This document shows positions 18,524 through 27,299 of a stretch of 64,000 nt of DNA, piece after piece. The stretch covers positions 55,000-118,999 of the forward strand of contig JAJFFH010000057.1 of the NCBI GenBank assembly GCA_021776735.1. The letters are read 5' to 3'. Every line of letters starts with the position of its first letter. Position 1 is the first letter of the stretch. Both the position numbers and the translations under genes were made by a program. The notes beneath the pieces were generated by a model that was given only the letters and a program-made list of their open reading frames with translations, searched no databases and was not told the origin of the DNA. This DNA comes from Planctomycetota bacterium. Lineage in GTDB: Bacteria; Planctomycetota; PLA2.

Positions 18524-18985
18524 ATGAGCCGTCGTAAAAAGCCGGCATCGATTGTCGGCCTCATCGTCCTCGCGCTGATCGGCTACGCCGTCAAGCGCTG
18601 GATGCCGAAGTCCGGTTCACAGACATCGCCGTCCGGTCCCCACGGTACGACTCAGGACGGCAAGTCGGTCTTCGACGACGCGGTCAGGGCCAAGCGATCG
18701 AAGGTCTGGGGCACGTCGGAAGCCGTCGTGGTGAAAATGCTGCCGACGGACACGCGCGGCGACAAGCACCAGCAGTGGCTGGCGCGGCTGCCAAGCGGCC
18801 ATGTCGTGAAGTTCGCGCACAACATCGACGTCGCGCCGACGGTGCCACTGCGAAAGGGCGACCGGTTCACCTTCCGCGGCCGTTTCGAATACAACATCAA
18901 GGGCGGCGTCGTGCACTGGACCCACCGCGACTCACGCGGCCGCCAGGGCGGCTGGATCGACTTCGACGGCAAGCGATACCGTTGA
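18524..18985 (+). CDS. DUF3465 protein with N-terminal membrane anchor
   Basis: 153 residues from the ATG at 18524. Residues 1-8 are basic (SRRKKP), residues about 9-25 are hydrophobic (SIVGLIVLALIGYAV), so it is anchored or exported. The body matches what I know of DUF3465: VVKMLPTDTRGDKHQQWL, SGHVVKFAHNID, LRKGDRFTFRGRFEYN, GGVVHWTHRD and GRQGGWIDFDGKRY. Function of the family is unknown; it forms a small beta-barrel (OB-like) domain. A one-mismatch dispersed 12-mer lies in the linker after the anchor. Upstream, GAGCAATAG is duplicated around the HerA-like stop codon (18493-18514). Confidence 0.82.
   Translation: MSRRKKPASIVGLIVLALIGYAVKRWMPKSGSQTSPSGPHGTTQDGKSVFDDAVRAKRSKVWGTSEAVVVKMLPTDTRGDKHQQWLARLPSGHVVKFAHNIDVAPTVPLRKGDRFTFRGRFEYNIKGGVVHWTHRDSRGRQGGWIDFDGKRYR
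18625..18636 (-). repeat. Dispersed 12-mer, one mismatch (ends CCGG)
   Basis: Encodes QTSPSG in the linker between anchor and DUF3465 domain. Confidence 0.55.
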
Positions 18986-19223
18986 ACGGCGCACGGGCAC
19001 GGCTGGCCGACAATCGCCGCGCGGGTCCGGAATGACTGCGGTCCACGGAGACCAAGGACAAGGCGCCGTCGGGGCACCACCTCAAGACTCAACCCGCGCT
19101 GTCACCGAAGCCTCCGCGGATGAAGAAAGCACCATAACAGTCTTGACACTCAAGGCAACCGGTGCCACGCTGGTCCTACGCTCGCTAGGCCATACGTTAC
19201 GAACGAAGGAGGCCGGGTCCCGA

Positions 19224-19847
19224 TTGCTCCCCAAGACTACTGAAGGGCGCGCGTTCGCCCTGGCCGGCCTGTTTGTGATCGCCGTGCTGGTGGTGTTCGT
19301 CGTCCAAGGGCGGGCGCTGGCCTCGCCCTACGCGACTCCGTTCTGGGGTACCACTTCGGCTTCGCCTGAGAGCGCACTCTGCCAGGTATCAACGCTCTCG
19401 CGAGTATCGGAGGGAGCCGACTATGGCGCCTGCAAGAGCGGCTCGGGATGCGCCGCTCCCTGCGACGGTGTTGTCATCGACGTGCGAACCGGGGAACTCA
19501 TGGTGGACTTCACGTTGTTCACCACGCCGGGCCTGGTCGGCGACAACATGTTTTCCGTGCGCTGGCGATCCATGCTGAGCGGCGCATCCCAATTCGGACG
19601 TCAAGCGCTGCCGAGCTGGGAGACAACGGCCGAGTATGTCGTCCTGAACTCATCGGATCCCAATGCCAACGGAGGGCACAAGCTTCTGGTGCGCCGCCCG
19701 AGCGGGCGCATCGACACGTTCGGCTGGAACGGAACCGGCTACGACAGCCCGCCCGATGCGTTGGAGACGCTCTCGAAGAACGTCGGCGGCGCATATGTAC
19801 TCACCGACAAGTGGGGTCGATCGTTGCCCTCCGCGGCGGGGACATAA
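19224..19847 (+). pseudogene. Truncated RHS-type secreted protein
   Basis: About 207 codons from a TTG at 19224 that has AGGAGG 11 bases upstream and opens a good signal peptide (LLPKTTEGRAFALAGLFVIA then VLVVFVVQGRALA). The mature part is the start of an RHS/YD protein: DVRTGELMVDFTLFTTPGLVG, DNMFSVRWRSMLSG, GGHKLLVRRPSGRIDTFGWNG and VLTDKWGRSL. Intact RHS proteins go on for many hundreds of residues of YD repeats; this one ends with TAA right after the first module. No YD repeat and no toxin tip follow. I read it as a remnant. The next ORF is an unrelated HEAT protein that lacks a start, so the junction at about 19.85 kb may be a deletion. Confidence 0.65.
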
Positions 19848-19897
19848 CACACTACCGCAGGGTCGATTTTCGTCCGGAGAAGGATCGCAACCGCGTC

Positions 19898-21511
19898 GTG
19901 GTCAGGCGCTGGGACGTTTGCAGGGCCGCGCCGGGGATTCCGGATGCGCCCGGATTCAGGGCGGGTGTCGTCTTACGGGTCGCCACGATCAACCGGGCGA
20001 GCTTCCGCGTCCTCGTTCGGAGCCTGCGGGCGCTCTCGCGGGCACGAGTTCGCTGCACGGCGAAGGATGGGAAAGATACGGTCTTCGCCGTCACCGGAGA
20101 CGGGCCCCGGCAGCACCCGTACGGGAGGATCCGAATCTCCGCCGGGAAGGCCGGCGTGACGGAGCTGCCGCTGGTCCTGACATCCTTCGGCCGGCTCCTG
20201 GTCGCGGATACCAGCAACCGCGCCGCCTTCGGCGGCCTTCTCTACGAGTATGCGGACACGACGCAAGCGAAGTGGGACTGGCGCGAAGGCAGCGCCGCGG
20301 AGCGACAGGGCGCCTCTGCCGCGCTCATGGCCTGGTTGAAGTCGGAGCCGCGCGGGTTTGGGTGGCGCTACGGCGTGATGGCACTCGGCGTAGTCGGGCC
20401 GCCCGGTTGCGAAGAGGGGCTTTCCGGGCTCGTGCCGGCGACGGTGGAGACGCGCGAGGCCATCAGAATCATCACGGTCCGGCGCCAATCCGACGCCAAG
20501 CGTCCAGCGCCCGACGATCTTGTTACCGCGTTCATGTCGACAGACCCCTGGATCAACAACTGGGCCGACACATTCGCCAAGAAGACGTTTGGAGCGAAGG
20601 GGTACGACAAGATCCTGAGGGCGGCCTTCGCGCGAGCGACGCCGGCGCAGAAAGAACACCAGCTCCAATATCTCGTCGAGGTGCCGCTACTTCGGGAGTT
20701 GGCTCGGGATGCGATCGACGACGAGGACGCAGGAGTTCGCGTCGAGGCGGCGCTCATCCTGGACGAGCGCGCCGTGCTGCGCAGCATCGCCGCGGATCGT
20801 TCGCTGCTCAAGACGCGGGACTTCGATGCGCGGCTGGACGCGATCTGGAGTCTTGGACACATCGTCGAAGACCGTCCAGACGACGCGGCATCGGACCAAG
20901 CGGTGCGCGCTCAGTTGCTGGCTCAATTGTTGGATCGCGGCGAAGACTCGCGGATCAGGAACGCCATTGCACGGATGATGGGCAACCGGCAATACGCTCC
21001 CGCCATCCCCGGCCTGATCGCGATCCTTGAGGGAAAACCGAAGCCGGTCTACCTGGGAGAGCCGCGGCAGAGCCTGATGTTTGCCGCGTTCGAGGATCCT
21101 CGTCTGGGGGCCGTCTACGCGCTGGGCGTGCTCCGCGCGCGCAAGGCGATCCCGGGCATGGTGAAGCTCCTCAAGGGCAAGCGAGTCGAGGAACTGGGAC
21201 TGCGGAAGCATGTCGGACTGGCCTTGGCCCAGATCGGCGGCGAAGGCGTGCGGCCCGCGCTGGAGAGGGGGAGGGCCGGTGCCCTGGGGCCCGGCGAACA
21301 GCAGTGGTGGGACCTATGCCTGGCTCTGTACGACGCTATCGCCAACAGGGACATCAGGGCGACCTTGAAATACTCGCAAGGTTCGACTCGTGCGGTCGCC
21401 CGGCTATTGACCGACCTCTTCGATGCCGCGTCCATTGACCGAGCGTTCAAGGAGCAGCCGGGCCCGCGCTATTCGCGAGCCCTCGAGGAGGCGAGACGGC
21501 GCGCTCGCTAG
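19898..21511 (+). CDS. HEAT-repeat protein, 5' end uncertain
   Basis: About 537 residues if the GTG at 19898 is used; the frame is open back to the RHS remnant and no signal peptide or Shine-Dalgarno site is seen, so the gene may be 5'-truncated. The C-terminal half has clear HEAT/PBS-lyase type repeats (VPLLRELARDAIDDEDAGVR, DARLDAIWSLGHIVEDRP, SRIRNAIARMMGNRQYAPAI, GAVYALGVLRARKAIPGMV, LRKHVGLALAQIGG). Such solenoids bind proteins; no catalytic residue is evident. Converges on ettA with 22 bp between. A related HEAT protein is at 27.3-29.2 kb. Confidence 0.65.
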   Translation: MVRRWDVCRAAPGIPDAPGFRAGVVLRVATINRASFRVLVRSLRALSRARVRCTAKDGKDTVFAVTGDGPRQHPYGRIRISAGKAGVTELPLVLTSFGRLLVADTSNRAAFGGLLYEYADTTQAKWDWREGSAAERQGASAALMAWLKSEPRGFGWRYGVMALGVVGPPGCEEGLSGLVPATVETREAIRIITVRRQSDAKRPAPDDLVTAFMSTDPWINNWADTFAKKTFGAKGYDKILRAAFARATPAQKEHQLQYLVEVPLLRELARDAIDDEDAGVRVEAALILDERAVLRSIAADRSLLKTRDFDARLDAIWSLGHIVEDRPDDAASDQAVRAQLLAQLLDRGEDSRIRNAIARMMGNRQYAPAIPGLIAILEGKPKPVYLGEPRQSLMFAAFEDPRLGAVYALGVLRARKAIPGMVKLLKGKRVEELGLRKHVGLALAQIGGEGVRPALERGRAGALGPGEQQWWDLCLALYDAIANRDIRATLKYSQGSTRAVARLLTDLFDAASIDRAFKEQPGPRYSRALEEARRRAR

Positions 21512-21533
21512 AACTCGGCCAATCCAACGCGGG

Positions 21534-23204
21534 CTATCGCACGAGTTTCTTGTACTTGATGCGGGCGGGCTGGTCGAAGGGCTTGCCCGTGCGACGCTCG
21601 AACTCCGCGCTGTAGTCCTGGTAGTTGCCCTCGAACCAGTGCGCCGAGCTGTTGCCCTCGAACGAGAGCACGTGCGTCGCGATGCGATCGAGAAACCACC
21701 GGTCGTGCGAAATCACGACGGCGCATCCTGCAAACGAGAGCAACGCCTCTTCGAGCGCGCGCAGCGTATCGACGTCGAGGTCGTTGGTCGGTTCATCGAG
21801 CAACAACAGGTTGCCGCCGCTCTTGAGCAGCTTCGCGAGATGGACGCGGTTGCGCTCGCCGCCCGACAGGCTGCCGACCTTTTGCTGCTGGTCCTCGCCG
21901 CGGAAGTTGAACCAGGTGCAGTACGCGCGCGGATTGACCGTGCGGCTGCCGAACCGCAGCTCCTGCACGCCCTGGGCGATCTCCTCAAAGACCGTGGCGT
22001 CGGCGTCGAGCGCATCCCGCGACTGATCGACGTACGCCATCTTCACGGTCTCGCCGATCCTCAGCGTCCCCTCGTCGGGGTGTTCCTGGCCGGTCAGGAT
22101 GCGAAACAACGTCGTCTTGCCGGCACCGTTCGCGCCGATCACGCCGACGATGCCGCCGGGCGGCAGCGAAAACGTCAGGTCGTCGAACAGCAGCGTTTCG
22201 CCGTACGCCTTGCGCAGCCCTTCCGCCACCACCACGGTGTCGCCGAGCCGCGGCGGCTTCGGAATCAGGATCTCGGCCGTGCGCAGCTTCTCCGACTCGT
22301 CCTCCGCAAGCATGTCCTCGTAACGCGAGACACGCGCCTTGCCCTTCGCCTGCCGGGCGCGCGGCGCCAGGTTGATCCACTCGAGCTCGCGTTGCAACGT
22401 ACGCCGCCGGCGGTCCGACTGCTTTTCCTGACGCGCCAGCCGCTGCTCCTTTTGCGACAGCCACGACGAGTAGTTCCCCTCCCACGGGATGCCGTACCCG
22501 CGGTCGAGCTCGAGAATCCAGCCCGCAACGTTGTCCAGAAAGTAGCGGTCGTGCGTCACGGCAATGACCGTGCCCGGATAGTCGGCGAGGTGGTGCTCCA
22601 GCCATGCGACCGACGCCGCGTCGAGGTGGTTTGTCGGCTCGTCGAGCAACAGGATGTCCGGCTGCTGCAGGAGGAGCCGGCACAGCGCGACACGCCGCCG
22701 CTCGCCGCCGGACAGCCCCGCGACCTCCGCATCCCCCGGCGGCAATCGCAGCGCATCCATCGCGATGTCGAGCGTGCGATCGAGATCCCACGCGTTCGCC
22801 GCGTCGATGCGCTCCTGTAACTCGCCCTGCTCCCCGAGCAGCTTGTCCATCTCGTCCGGCGTCATGTCCTCGCCGAGCCGCTCCGAAATCGCGTCGAACT
22901 GCTCCAACAGCGCGCGCGTCTCGGCGATTCCGTCCTCGACATTGCCGCGCACATCCTTGTTCTCATCAAGCTGCGGCTCCTGCCGCAGATGCCCGACGCG
23001 CACGCCCGGCGCCGCCCACGCCTTGCCGTCGTAATCGCTGTCTTCGCCCGCCATGATGCGCAGCAGCGTGCTCTTGCCCGCGCCGTTCGCACCGAGGACG
23101 CCGATTTTCGCACCGGGAAAAAACGCGAGGTTGATCCCCCGCAAGACTTCGCGCCCGGACGCCAGGCGCTTGCGGAGATCTTCGATTTGGTAGATGAATT
23201 TCAT
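21534..23204 (-). CDS. ettA: Energy-dependent translational throttle protein EttA (ABC-F)
   Basis: 556 residues, close to the 555 of E. coli EttA. Two ABC cassettes: Walker A GANGAGKST near 39-47 and GANGAGKTT near 350; signatures LSGGERRRVALCRLLL and LSGGERNRVHLAKLL; Walker B LLLDEPTNHLD and LLLDEPTNDLD. Between them is the charged P-site tRNA interaction motif (EKQSDRRRRTLQRELEWI). EttA binds the ribosomal E site and gates the first elongation step according to the ATP/ADP ratio. No membrane domain. A dispersed 12-mer with its A-tract begins about 14 bp upstream of the ATG. Confidence 0.96.
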   Translation of the reverse strand: MKFIYQIEDLRKRLASGREVLRGINLAFFPGAKIGVLGANGAGKSTLLRIMAGEDSDYDGKAWAAPGVRVGHLRQEPQLDENKDVRGNVEDGIAETRALLEQFDAISERLGEDMTPDEMDKLLGEQGELQERIDAANAWDLDRTLDIAMDALRLPPGDAEVAGLSGGERRRVALCRLLLQQPDILLLDEPTNHLDAASVAWLEHHLADYPGTVIAVTHDRYFLDNVAGWILELDRGYGIPWEGNYSSWLSQKEQRLARQEKQSDRRRRTLQRELEWINLAPRARQAKGKARVSRYEDMLAEDESEKLRTAEILIPKPPRLGDTVVVAEGLRKAYGETLLFDDLTFSLPPGGIVGVIGANGAGKTTLFRILTGQEHPDEGTLRIGETVKMAYVDQSRDALDADATVFEEIAQGVQELRFGSRTVNPRAYCTWFNFRGEDQQQKVGSLSGGERNRVHLAKLLKSGGNLLLLDEPTNDLDVDTLRALEEALLSFAGCAVVISHDRWFLDRIATHVLSFEGNSSAHWFEGNYQDYSAEFERRTGKPFDQPARIKYKKLVR

Positions 23205-23217
23205 CGGAAAAAAGCAG

Positions 23218-23229
23218 ACGGACGGCGAT
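23218..23229 (+). repeat. Dispersed 12-mer, exact, upstream of ettA
   Basis: Form GGAAAAAAGCAG + core + GCTTGCG, located in the 50-bp gap between ettA start and the stop of the next minus-strand gene. Confidence 0.85.
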
Positions 23230-23254
23230 GCTTGCGCGTCCGTGGCTCCGGATT

Positions 23255-25639
23255 CTACGGCAGCCGCAAGGTCGTCTCGACGGTCGTGCCCGCAACGACG
23301 CGGACGGTGACCGCGGCTTCGCCGCTCGTCGTCACCAGGCGGATCTCGAAGTCGCCCGGCGCGTGGTCGCGCAGCACGACGACACGCCCGCGCGGATTCC
23401 TGGGGCGCAGCGGAGTCCAGGTCGTGGACGAGCCCACGCGGCGCGCAAAAAACTCCCTCCTCCCCCGCGCCCCCGTAACCCGCACTCGGACATGTCCCGC
23501 CCGTTGAAGCCGCACGTTGTCCAGGTTTTCAAGAGCCCGCGAGATCGTGGCGTATCCGGGCTTCGCAAACGAAACGGGCCTGTCGAGAAACGCCGCCGAA
23601 ACCCGCAGCTTATACCGGCCGTGCTGGTCCGTGATGGCACCCGCGCTCACGGAGACGCTGGGCAGCGGCACGCCGTTGCTGTCCGTGACGCGGCCCGCGA
23701 CGTCGCGCGGAGGGCCGAGGGCAAGCGTGCCCAAGTCGAGAACATCGCCGTCCTTGGCCATCGCCTGTCTGTAGGTGCCGTGCGTGGACTTGCGGTCCCA
23801 CACGCGCAGGACGATGTCGCCGGGGGCCACGCCCCGGATTTCGAACGTGCCTTCCGGATTGGTCAACAGCCGCGCGCTGTGGCCAAAGATGGCCAGAACG
23901 GCCCCGGCGACGGGCGCGCCGCCCGCATCGACGATCTTGCCGCGCAGTACCGCGCCGGCGACGAGTTCCACCACGACGGCGCCGCTCTCAGGGATTGCGA
24001 AGCGGCCTGTGCGCGGCGCGAAGTCTGCTGAGGTGGCCGTCAGCGTCACATGCGTCGCGTCGGGGTCGATCGCGATCGTCGCCTGGTCCGGCCCGCTCTG
24101 GCGTGAGCGCGCTGCCGCCGCTTGCACGCGGGCCTTGGCTCCCGGCGGGAGGGGCCGGCCGCCCGGCGCGCGCACGATCACCGTGATCTCGCGCAGCTTG
24201 CGCACCGTGATGCGGCGCGGCTCGGTGTCCAACGCGGCGATGGCCGTGACATCGAATCGATGGTGCCAGCCCTTGTGGATCACGAACGCCTCGACCTTCG
24301 TGCCGTCCGAAACCGCGAACGCGGACGTTGCACGGCCTTTCTTGTCGCTCTGGGTTCGGGCGCCGGTCACGCGCACGCCCGCTAGCGGTGTGCCCGATTC
24401 ATCCACGAAGAGCCAGGTCACAAACGAGCGCGGACGGGCGACAAGTTCAAGACGCAGCGGTTCGGCGGGGACACTGATCTTGGCCCTTGCGCGGTGCGCC
24501 GGCGGCGGCGAGCGTTCGCCGGGCAACGCTTTCATGGCGCCGTGCGTGGCCTCGACGGTCGTAGCACCCGGCTTCAGACCGGTGACCTCGAAACGGCCCT
24601 GCGCGTCGGCAAAGACCGGCGAGGCCGGAGCGATGCGCACCGCCGCGCCCGCGGCAGGCGTGCTGTCCGGAAACACGACGACGCCCGCCTGCCTGACGGC
24701 GCGTCGCAAGACGATGCGAATGGCGTCGTCGCCGGGCTGTACGTCGCTCTTGTGCGGCAAGAAGGCGTCGCTGCCCGGGACGGTCAGGGTGCGAGCCCGC
24801 GGGCCGAGGCCGCCGAACGAGAACGCGCCGTCGTCGCCCGTCGTGTATCGCTCGTTCGGAAGCGGGCCGAGCGACAACTTGACGACCACGCCTTCGACCG
24901 CGTAGCCGGACTCGTCGACCACCATGCCGCGCAGCTTCACGCCAGGCTCCATGGTGATGCGCCGTCCGTGCGTGGGGTCACTCACCATGAGCGTCTTGAA
25001 TCCGGGCGCGCGCAAAAGCACGCGGGCGAAGTCGTCGATGCGCAGGCGGAGTTGGCCGGACGCGTCGGCGGGCACGACATCTTGGGGCCAGCCGTCGTGC
25101 GGATGCGAATACACCAGCGCGGTTGCCCACCGAATCGGGCCGCCCTTGGGATCGACGGCGATGAGGGTGCATTCGCGGCCGGCCACGAGTTCGATTTCGT
25201 GTTCGCCCGGCTCCAGCACTTCGTACGCGGGCGCGTACCCGAGGCCGGTCACGCGCAGTCGAACGTCGCCGCGGCAATCGAACGCAAACCGGCCATTGCG
25301 ATCGGTTGTCGCGCTCTGATCGGACGCGGTCAGGGTGGTGCGCAACGCCCCGGCGTCGGTGGCCGGATCGTCGAAGAGCTCGACCACGGCGCCGACAATC
25401 GGATCCCCGTCCTCGTCCATGACCAGCCCCAAGAGCCGGCCAAGAGGCTGAGCGCCGGCGCCCCCGCCCCCCCCTTTTGCTTTTTTGCCGTTCGGCGCAC
25501 CCTCCGACGTCGAACACCCAGCCTGCGAACCAGCCCCACTGTTCCGCTCCGAGCGCGGGCCGGCCGCGCCGGTGGCCATGAAGTGCCAGACCAGCGCCCC
25601 GACGCCGGCGAGAACGAGCAACATCGCCGTCCGTCTCAC
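23255..25639 (-). CDS. Secreted protein with many carboxypeptidase-regulatory-like domains
   Basis: 794 residues from a GTG at 25639 (MRRTAMLLVLAGVGALVWHF); an ATG at 25624 gives a shorter but still adequate signal peptide, and this start region is itself a dispersed 12-mer. After a Ser/Gly linker with five glycines, there are about eight beta-sandwich modules of the CarboxypepD_reg type: GLVMDEDGDPIVGAVVELFDD, GMVVDESGYAVEGVVVKLS, VFPDSTPAAGAAVRI, LFVDESGTPLAGVRV, GKIVDAGGAPVAGAVLAIFG, GRVTDSNGVPLPSVSVS. They are extracellular or periplasmic binding modules common in large planctomycete and Bacteroidota proteins. No enzyme domain. A 12-mer variant near residue 632 reads AKDGDV. Confidence 0.82.
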   Translation of the reverse strand: MRRTAMLLVLAGVGALVWHFMATGAAGPRSERNSGAGSQAGCSTSEGAPNGKKAKGGGGGAGAQPLGRLLGLVMDEDGDPIVGAVVELFDDPATDAGALRTTLTASDQSATTDRNGRFAFDCRGDVRLRVTGLGYAPAYEVLEPGEHEIELVAGRECTLIAVDPKGGPIRWATALVYSHPHDGWPQDVVPADASGQLRLRIDDFARVLLRAPGFKTLMVSDPTHGRRITMEPGVKLRGMVVDESGYAVEGVVVKLSLGPLPNERYTTGDDGAFSFGGLGPRARTLTVPGSDAFLPHKSDVQPGDDAIRIVLRRAVRQAGVVVFPDSTPAAGAAVRIAPASPVFADAQGRFEVTGLKPGATTVEATHGAMKALPGERSPPPAHRARAKISVPAEPLRLELVARPRSFVTWLFVDESGTPLAGVRVTGARTQSDKKGRATSAFAVSDGTKVEAFVIHKGWHHRFDVTAIAALDTEPRRITVRKLREITVIVRAPGGRPLPPGAKARVQAAAARSRQSGPDQATIAIDPDATHVTLTATSADFAPRTGRFAIPESGAVVVELVAGAVLRGKIVDAGGAPVAGAVLAIFGHSARLLTNPEGTFEIRGVAPGDIVLRVWDRKSTHGTYRQAMAKDGDVLDLGTLALGPPRDVAGRVTDSNGVPLPSVSVSAGAITDQHGRYKLRVSAAFLDRPVSFAKPGYATISRALENLDNVRLQRAGHVRVRVTGARGRREFFARRVGSSTTWTPLRPRNPRGRVVVLRDHAPGDFEIRLVTTSGEAAVTVRVVAGTTVETTLRLP
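23744..23755 (-). repeat. Dispersed 12-mer, AAGG variant
   Basis: Read as AKDGDV in a loop of a regulatory-like module; same extended sequence GCCAAGGACGGCGATGT as at 37181 and 39899. Confidence 0.55.
25451..25474. repeat. GC-tract C5-G-C8 followed by T4
   Basis: Encodes KGGGGGAG in the post-signal linker, where no structure demands five glycines. Confidence 0.65.
25623..25634 (-). repeat. Dispersed 12-mer, exact, at a start codon
   Basis: Overlaps the first codons of the regulatory-domain protein; read RTAM, which also supplies an alternative ATG start. Confidence 0.8.
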
Positions 25640-25663
25640 GCCTCCGAGGATACGCCGAACCGC

Positions 25664-25871
25664 CCGCTCGCGGCCGGTTGACCGCCGACGCCCGAACGAC
25701 CCTCCCGCGGCCGATGGTCGGCTCGCTGGCGGGTCGAAGCTGCAGTTTGGTCGGCCCTTTAGAGCCGGCGACGACCGCTCGCGGCCGGTTGACCGCCGAC
25801 GCCCGAACGACCCTCCCGCGGCCGATGGTTGGCTCGCTGGCGGGTCGAAGCTGAAGTTTGGTCGGCCCTTT
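25664..25871. repeat. Two direct copies of a 97-bp unit with 111-bp period
   Basis: Copies at 25664-25760 and 25775-25871 differ by only a few bases. Each ends in TTTGGTCGGCCCTTT, which is also the outer edge of the inverted repeat around the RAYT gene. The 25640-25858 interval contains no gene. Confidence 0.85.
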
Positions 25872-25914
25872 GGCAGCCCCTACCGAGCCAGGATCGAAAG
25901 GATGATTTTGACAC
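25857..25914 (+). repeat. Left inverted repeat flanking RAYT element 1
   Basis: Matches the reverse complement of 27073-27130 over most of 58 bases, including CCCTTTGGCAGCC, TACCGAGCC and AAAGGATGATT. Confidence 0.85.
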
Positions 25915-26000
25915 TTCGGATTTTTTTGAAACCCGGGCGCCAAGCGGGATTTCGATGCTTGCGGAGCCGTTTCACGTGACACCGTTTCCGTCATGGTTGT

Positions 26001-27008
26001 ATGCCGAGACCTTCCAGACGTGACGAGCCGGGCGCCTGGCACCACGTGATGAACCGCGGAGCTGCACGCCGACCGGTCTTTGAGTCCAAGAAAGACATGC
26101 GCATTTTTCTCTCGTTCCTCGCGCGCGCGGTCAGGCGCGGCGAGATCGAGGTGCACGCGTATTGCCTGATGATCAACCACTTCCATCTGCTGGTGCGAAG
26201 TCCGGTCGGTGAACTCTCAAGCGCCATGAAGCGCGTGACCAACGGCTTCGTGAGGTACTTCAATCGCCGCTATCGACGGGATGGAGCGCTCTTCCGCGGA
26301 AGGTTCCGGTCCAAGCGGGTGGACTCGATCACGTACCGGCGCACCGTCGTTCGCTACATCGACGACAACCCCGTCGTCGCCGGGATGGTCTTGGACGCGG
26401 CCAACTACCCCTGGTGCAGCCGTACGCACTACGCGCGCCCCAACGGCCCAATCTGGCTGCGGCGCAACTGGGTCATGGGCGAGGTCATCGGCGCTACGAA
26501 GAACGCACAGTACAACCCCACGGACTACTCGCACACGTTCCCCGCCAGCCTCGACGACGATCTGCGCGAGTGGATCGAACGGCGCCTGCGATTCAACGCG
26601 CTGGACAACGCCGATTTCGATGACCTTCTGCGTGCCTTGCCAGCCAAGGTTGAAGCTCAGATGGCGCGACGGCTCGATCGGGCCGACGGAGCACGGACCA
26701 TCGCTCCTGTCCTCACGCCCGCCGCCGTGCGAGCCGCTATCAGAGCCGAGCGCAAGCAACTCGACCGGTGGCAGACGATCCGCGGTCGAAAACGCCGTCC
26801 GGCCCTGCCCCTCGCCGAAGCAGGGTGTCTCCAAGAGCTATGCGCCCTGTCCCAGGCGGAGCTGGCGGCGTGGCTCCAAATCCCCCGCTCAACCGTCCAA
26901 GTGCGCTTGCGCGCCCACCGCGAACAGGTCTCCGTCGATCCGGACTACGTCAGTGGATGTGCCGCCATTGCCAGCCGGGCGTTCGTGCGATTTCGACGCT
27001 CCCTGTGA
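26001..27008 (+). CDS. REP-associated tyrosine transposase (RAYT, IS200/IS605-like Y1)
   Basis: 335 residues, ATG at 26001. Typical RAYT signatures: HHVMNRG at 14-20, AYCLMINHFHLLV at 53-65 with the HUH-type His60-Phe-His62, GRFRSKRVDS near 100, and the RYIDDNPVVAG block with the likely catalytic Tyr119. The C-terminal 70 residues form a helix-turn-helix (LCALSQAELAAWLQIPRSTV) like that of the longer RAYTs. These enzymes nick single-stranded REP palindromes and are thought to move them. The gene is bounded by imperfect 58-bp inverted repeats, which is unusual for single-copy RAYTs and suggests a mobile or once-mobile unit at 25857-27130. Confidence 0.93.
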   Translation: MPRPSRRDEPGAWHHVMNRGAARRPVFESKKDMRIFLSFLARAVRRGEIEVHAYCLMINHFHLLVRSPVGELSSAMKRVTNGFVRYFNRRYRRDGALFRGRFRSKRVDSITYRRTVVRYIDDNPVVAGMVLDAANYPWCSRTHYARPNGPIWLRRNWVMGEVIGATKNAQYNPTDYSHTFPASLDDDLREWIERRLRFNALDNADFDDLLRALPAKVEAQMARRLDRADGARTIAPVLTPAAVRAAIRAERKQLDRWQTIRGRKRRPALPLAEAGCLQELCALSQAELAAWLQIPRSTVQVRLRAHREQVSVDPDYVSGCAAIASRAFVRFRRSL

Positions 27009-27072
27009 CACGAACCCGGCCGGGAGACGTTTCCGCAAACCGTCTTCTGCAAATACCTTACGAACGATCGCA

Positions 27073-27130
27073 GTCCTAGAATCATCCTTTTGATCCCGGC
27101 TCGGTATTGGCTGCCAAAGGGCCAACCCCA
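27073..27130 (-). repeat. Right inverted repeat flanking RAYT element 1
   Basis: Reverse-complement partner of 25857-25914, lying 64 bp after the RAYT stop. Confidence 0.85.
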
Positions 27131-27288
27131 ACACCCGGCGTGTCCGCCAGCCAAGGCCAACGATTCCAATGAAGCCGTACGAACGGAGGGAAACGGGTAT
27201 GGACTGCCAAAGGGCTCCGACCCCAACACCCGGCGCGTACGCCAGCGAGGGGCGGACGATTTCGGAGAAGGCGTACGGACGGCGATGT
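27114..27288. repeat. Two degenerate tandem copies downstream of RAYT 1
   Basis: Units begin TGCCAAAGGGC at 27112 and 27210 and share CCCCAACACCCGGCG and CGCCAGC. The first ends CCGTACGAACGGAGG, the second ends GCGTACGGACGGCGATG, i.e. with an exact dispersed 12-mer. No gene in 27009-27299. Confidence 0.75.
27275..27286 (+). repeat. Dispersed 12-mer, exact, at the end of a RAYT-linked repeat
   Basis: Lies 14 bp beyond the stop of the minus-strand HEAT gene; preceded by GCGT, followed by GTTGCCGG. Confidence 0.85.
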
Positions 27289-27299
27289 TGCCGGACACA

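Noticed and set aside
19224..19847. RHS gene as a polymorphic toxin or interbacterial weapon
   Set aside because: No YD repeats, no toxin tip and no immunity gene; the gene is cut after the first module.
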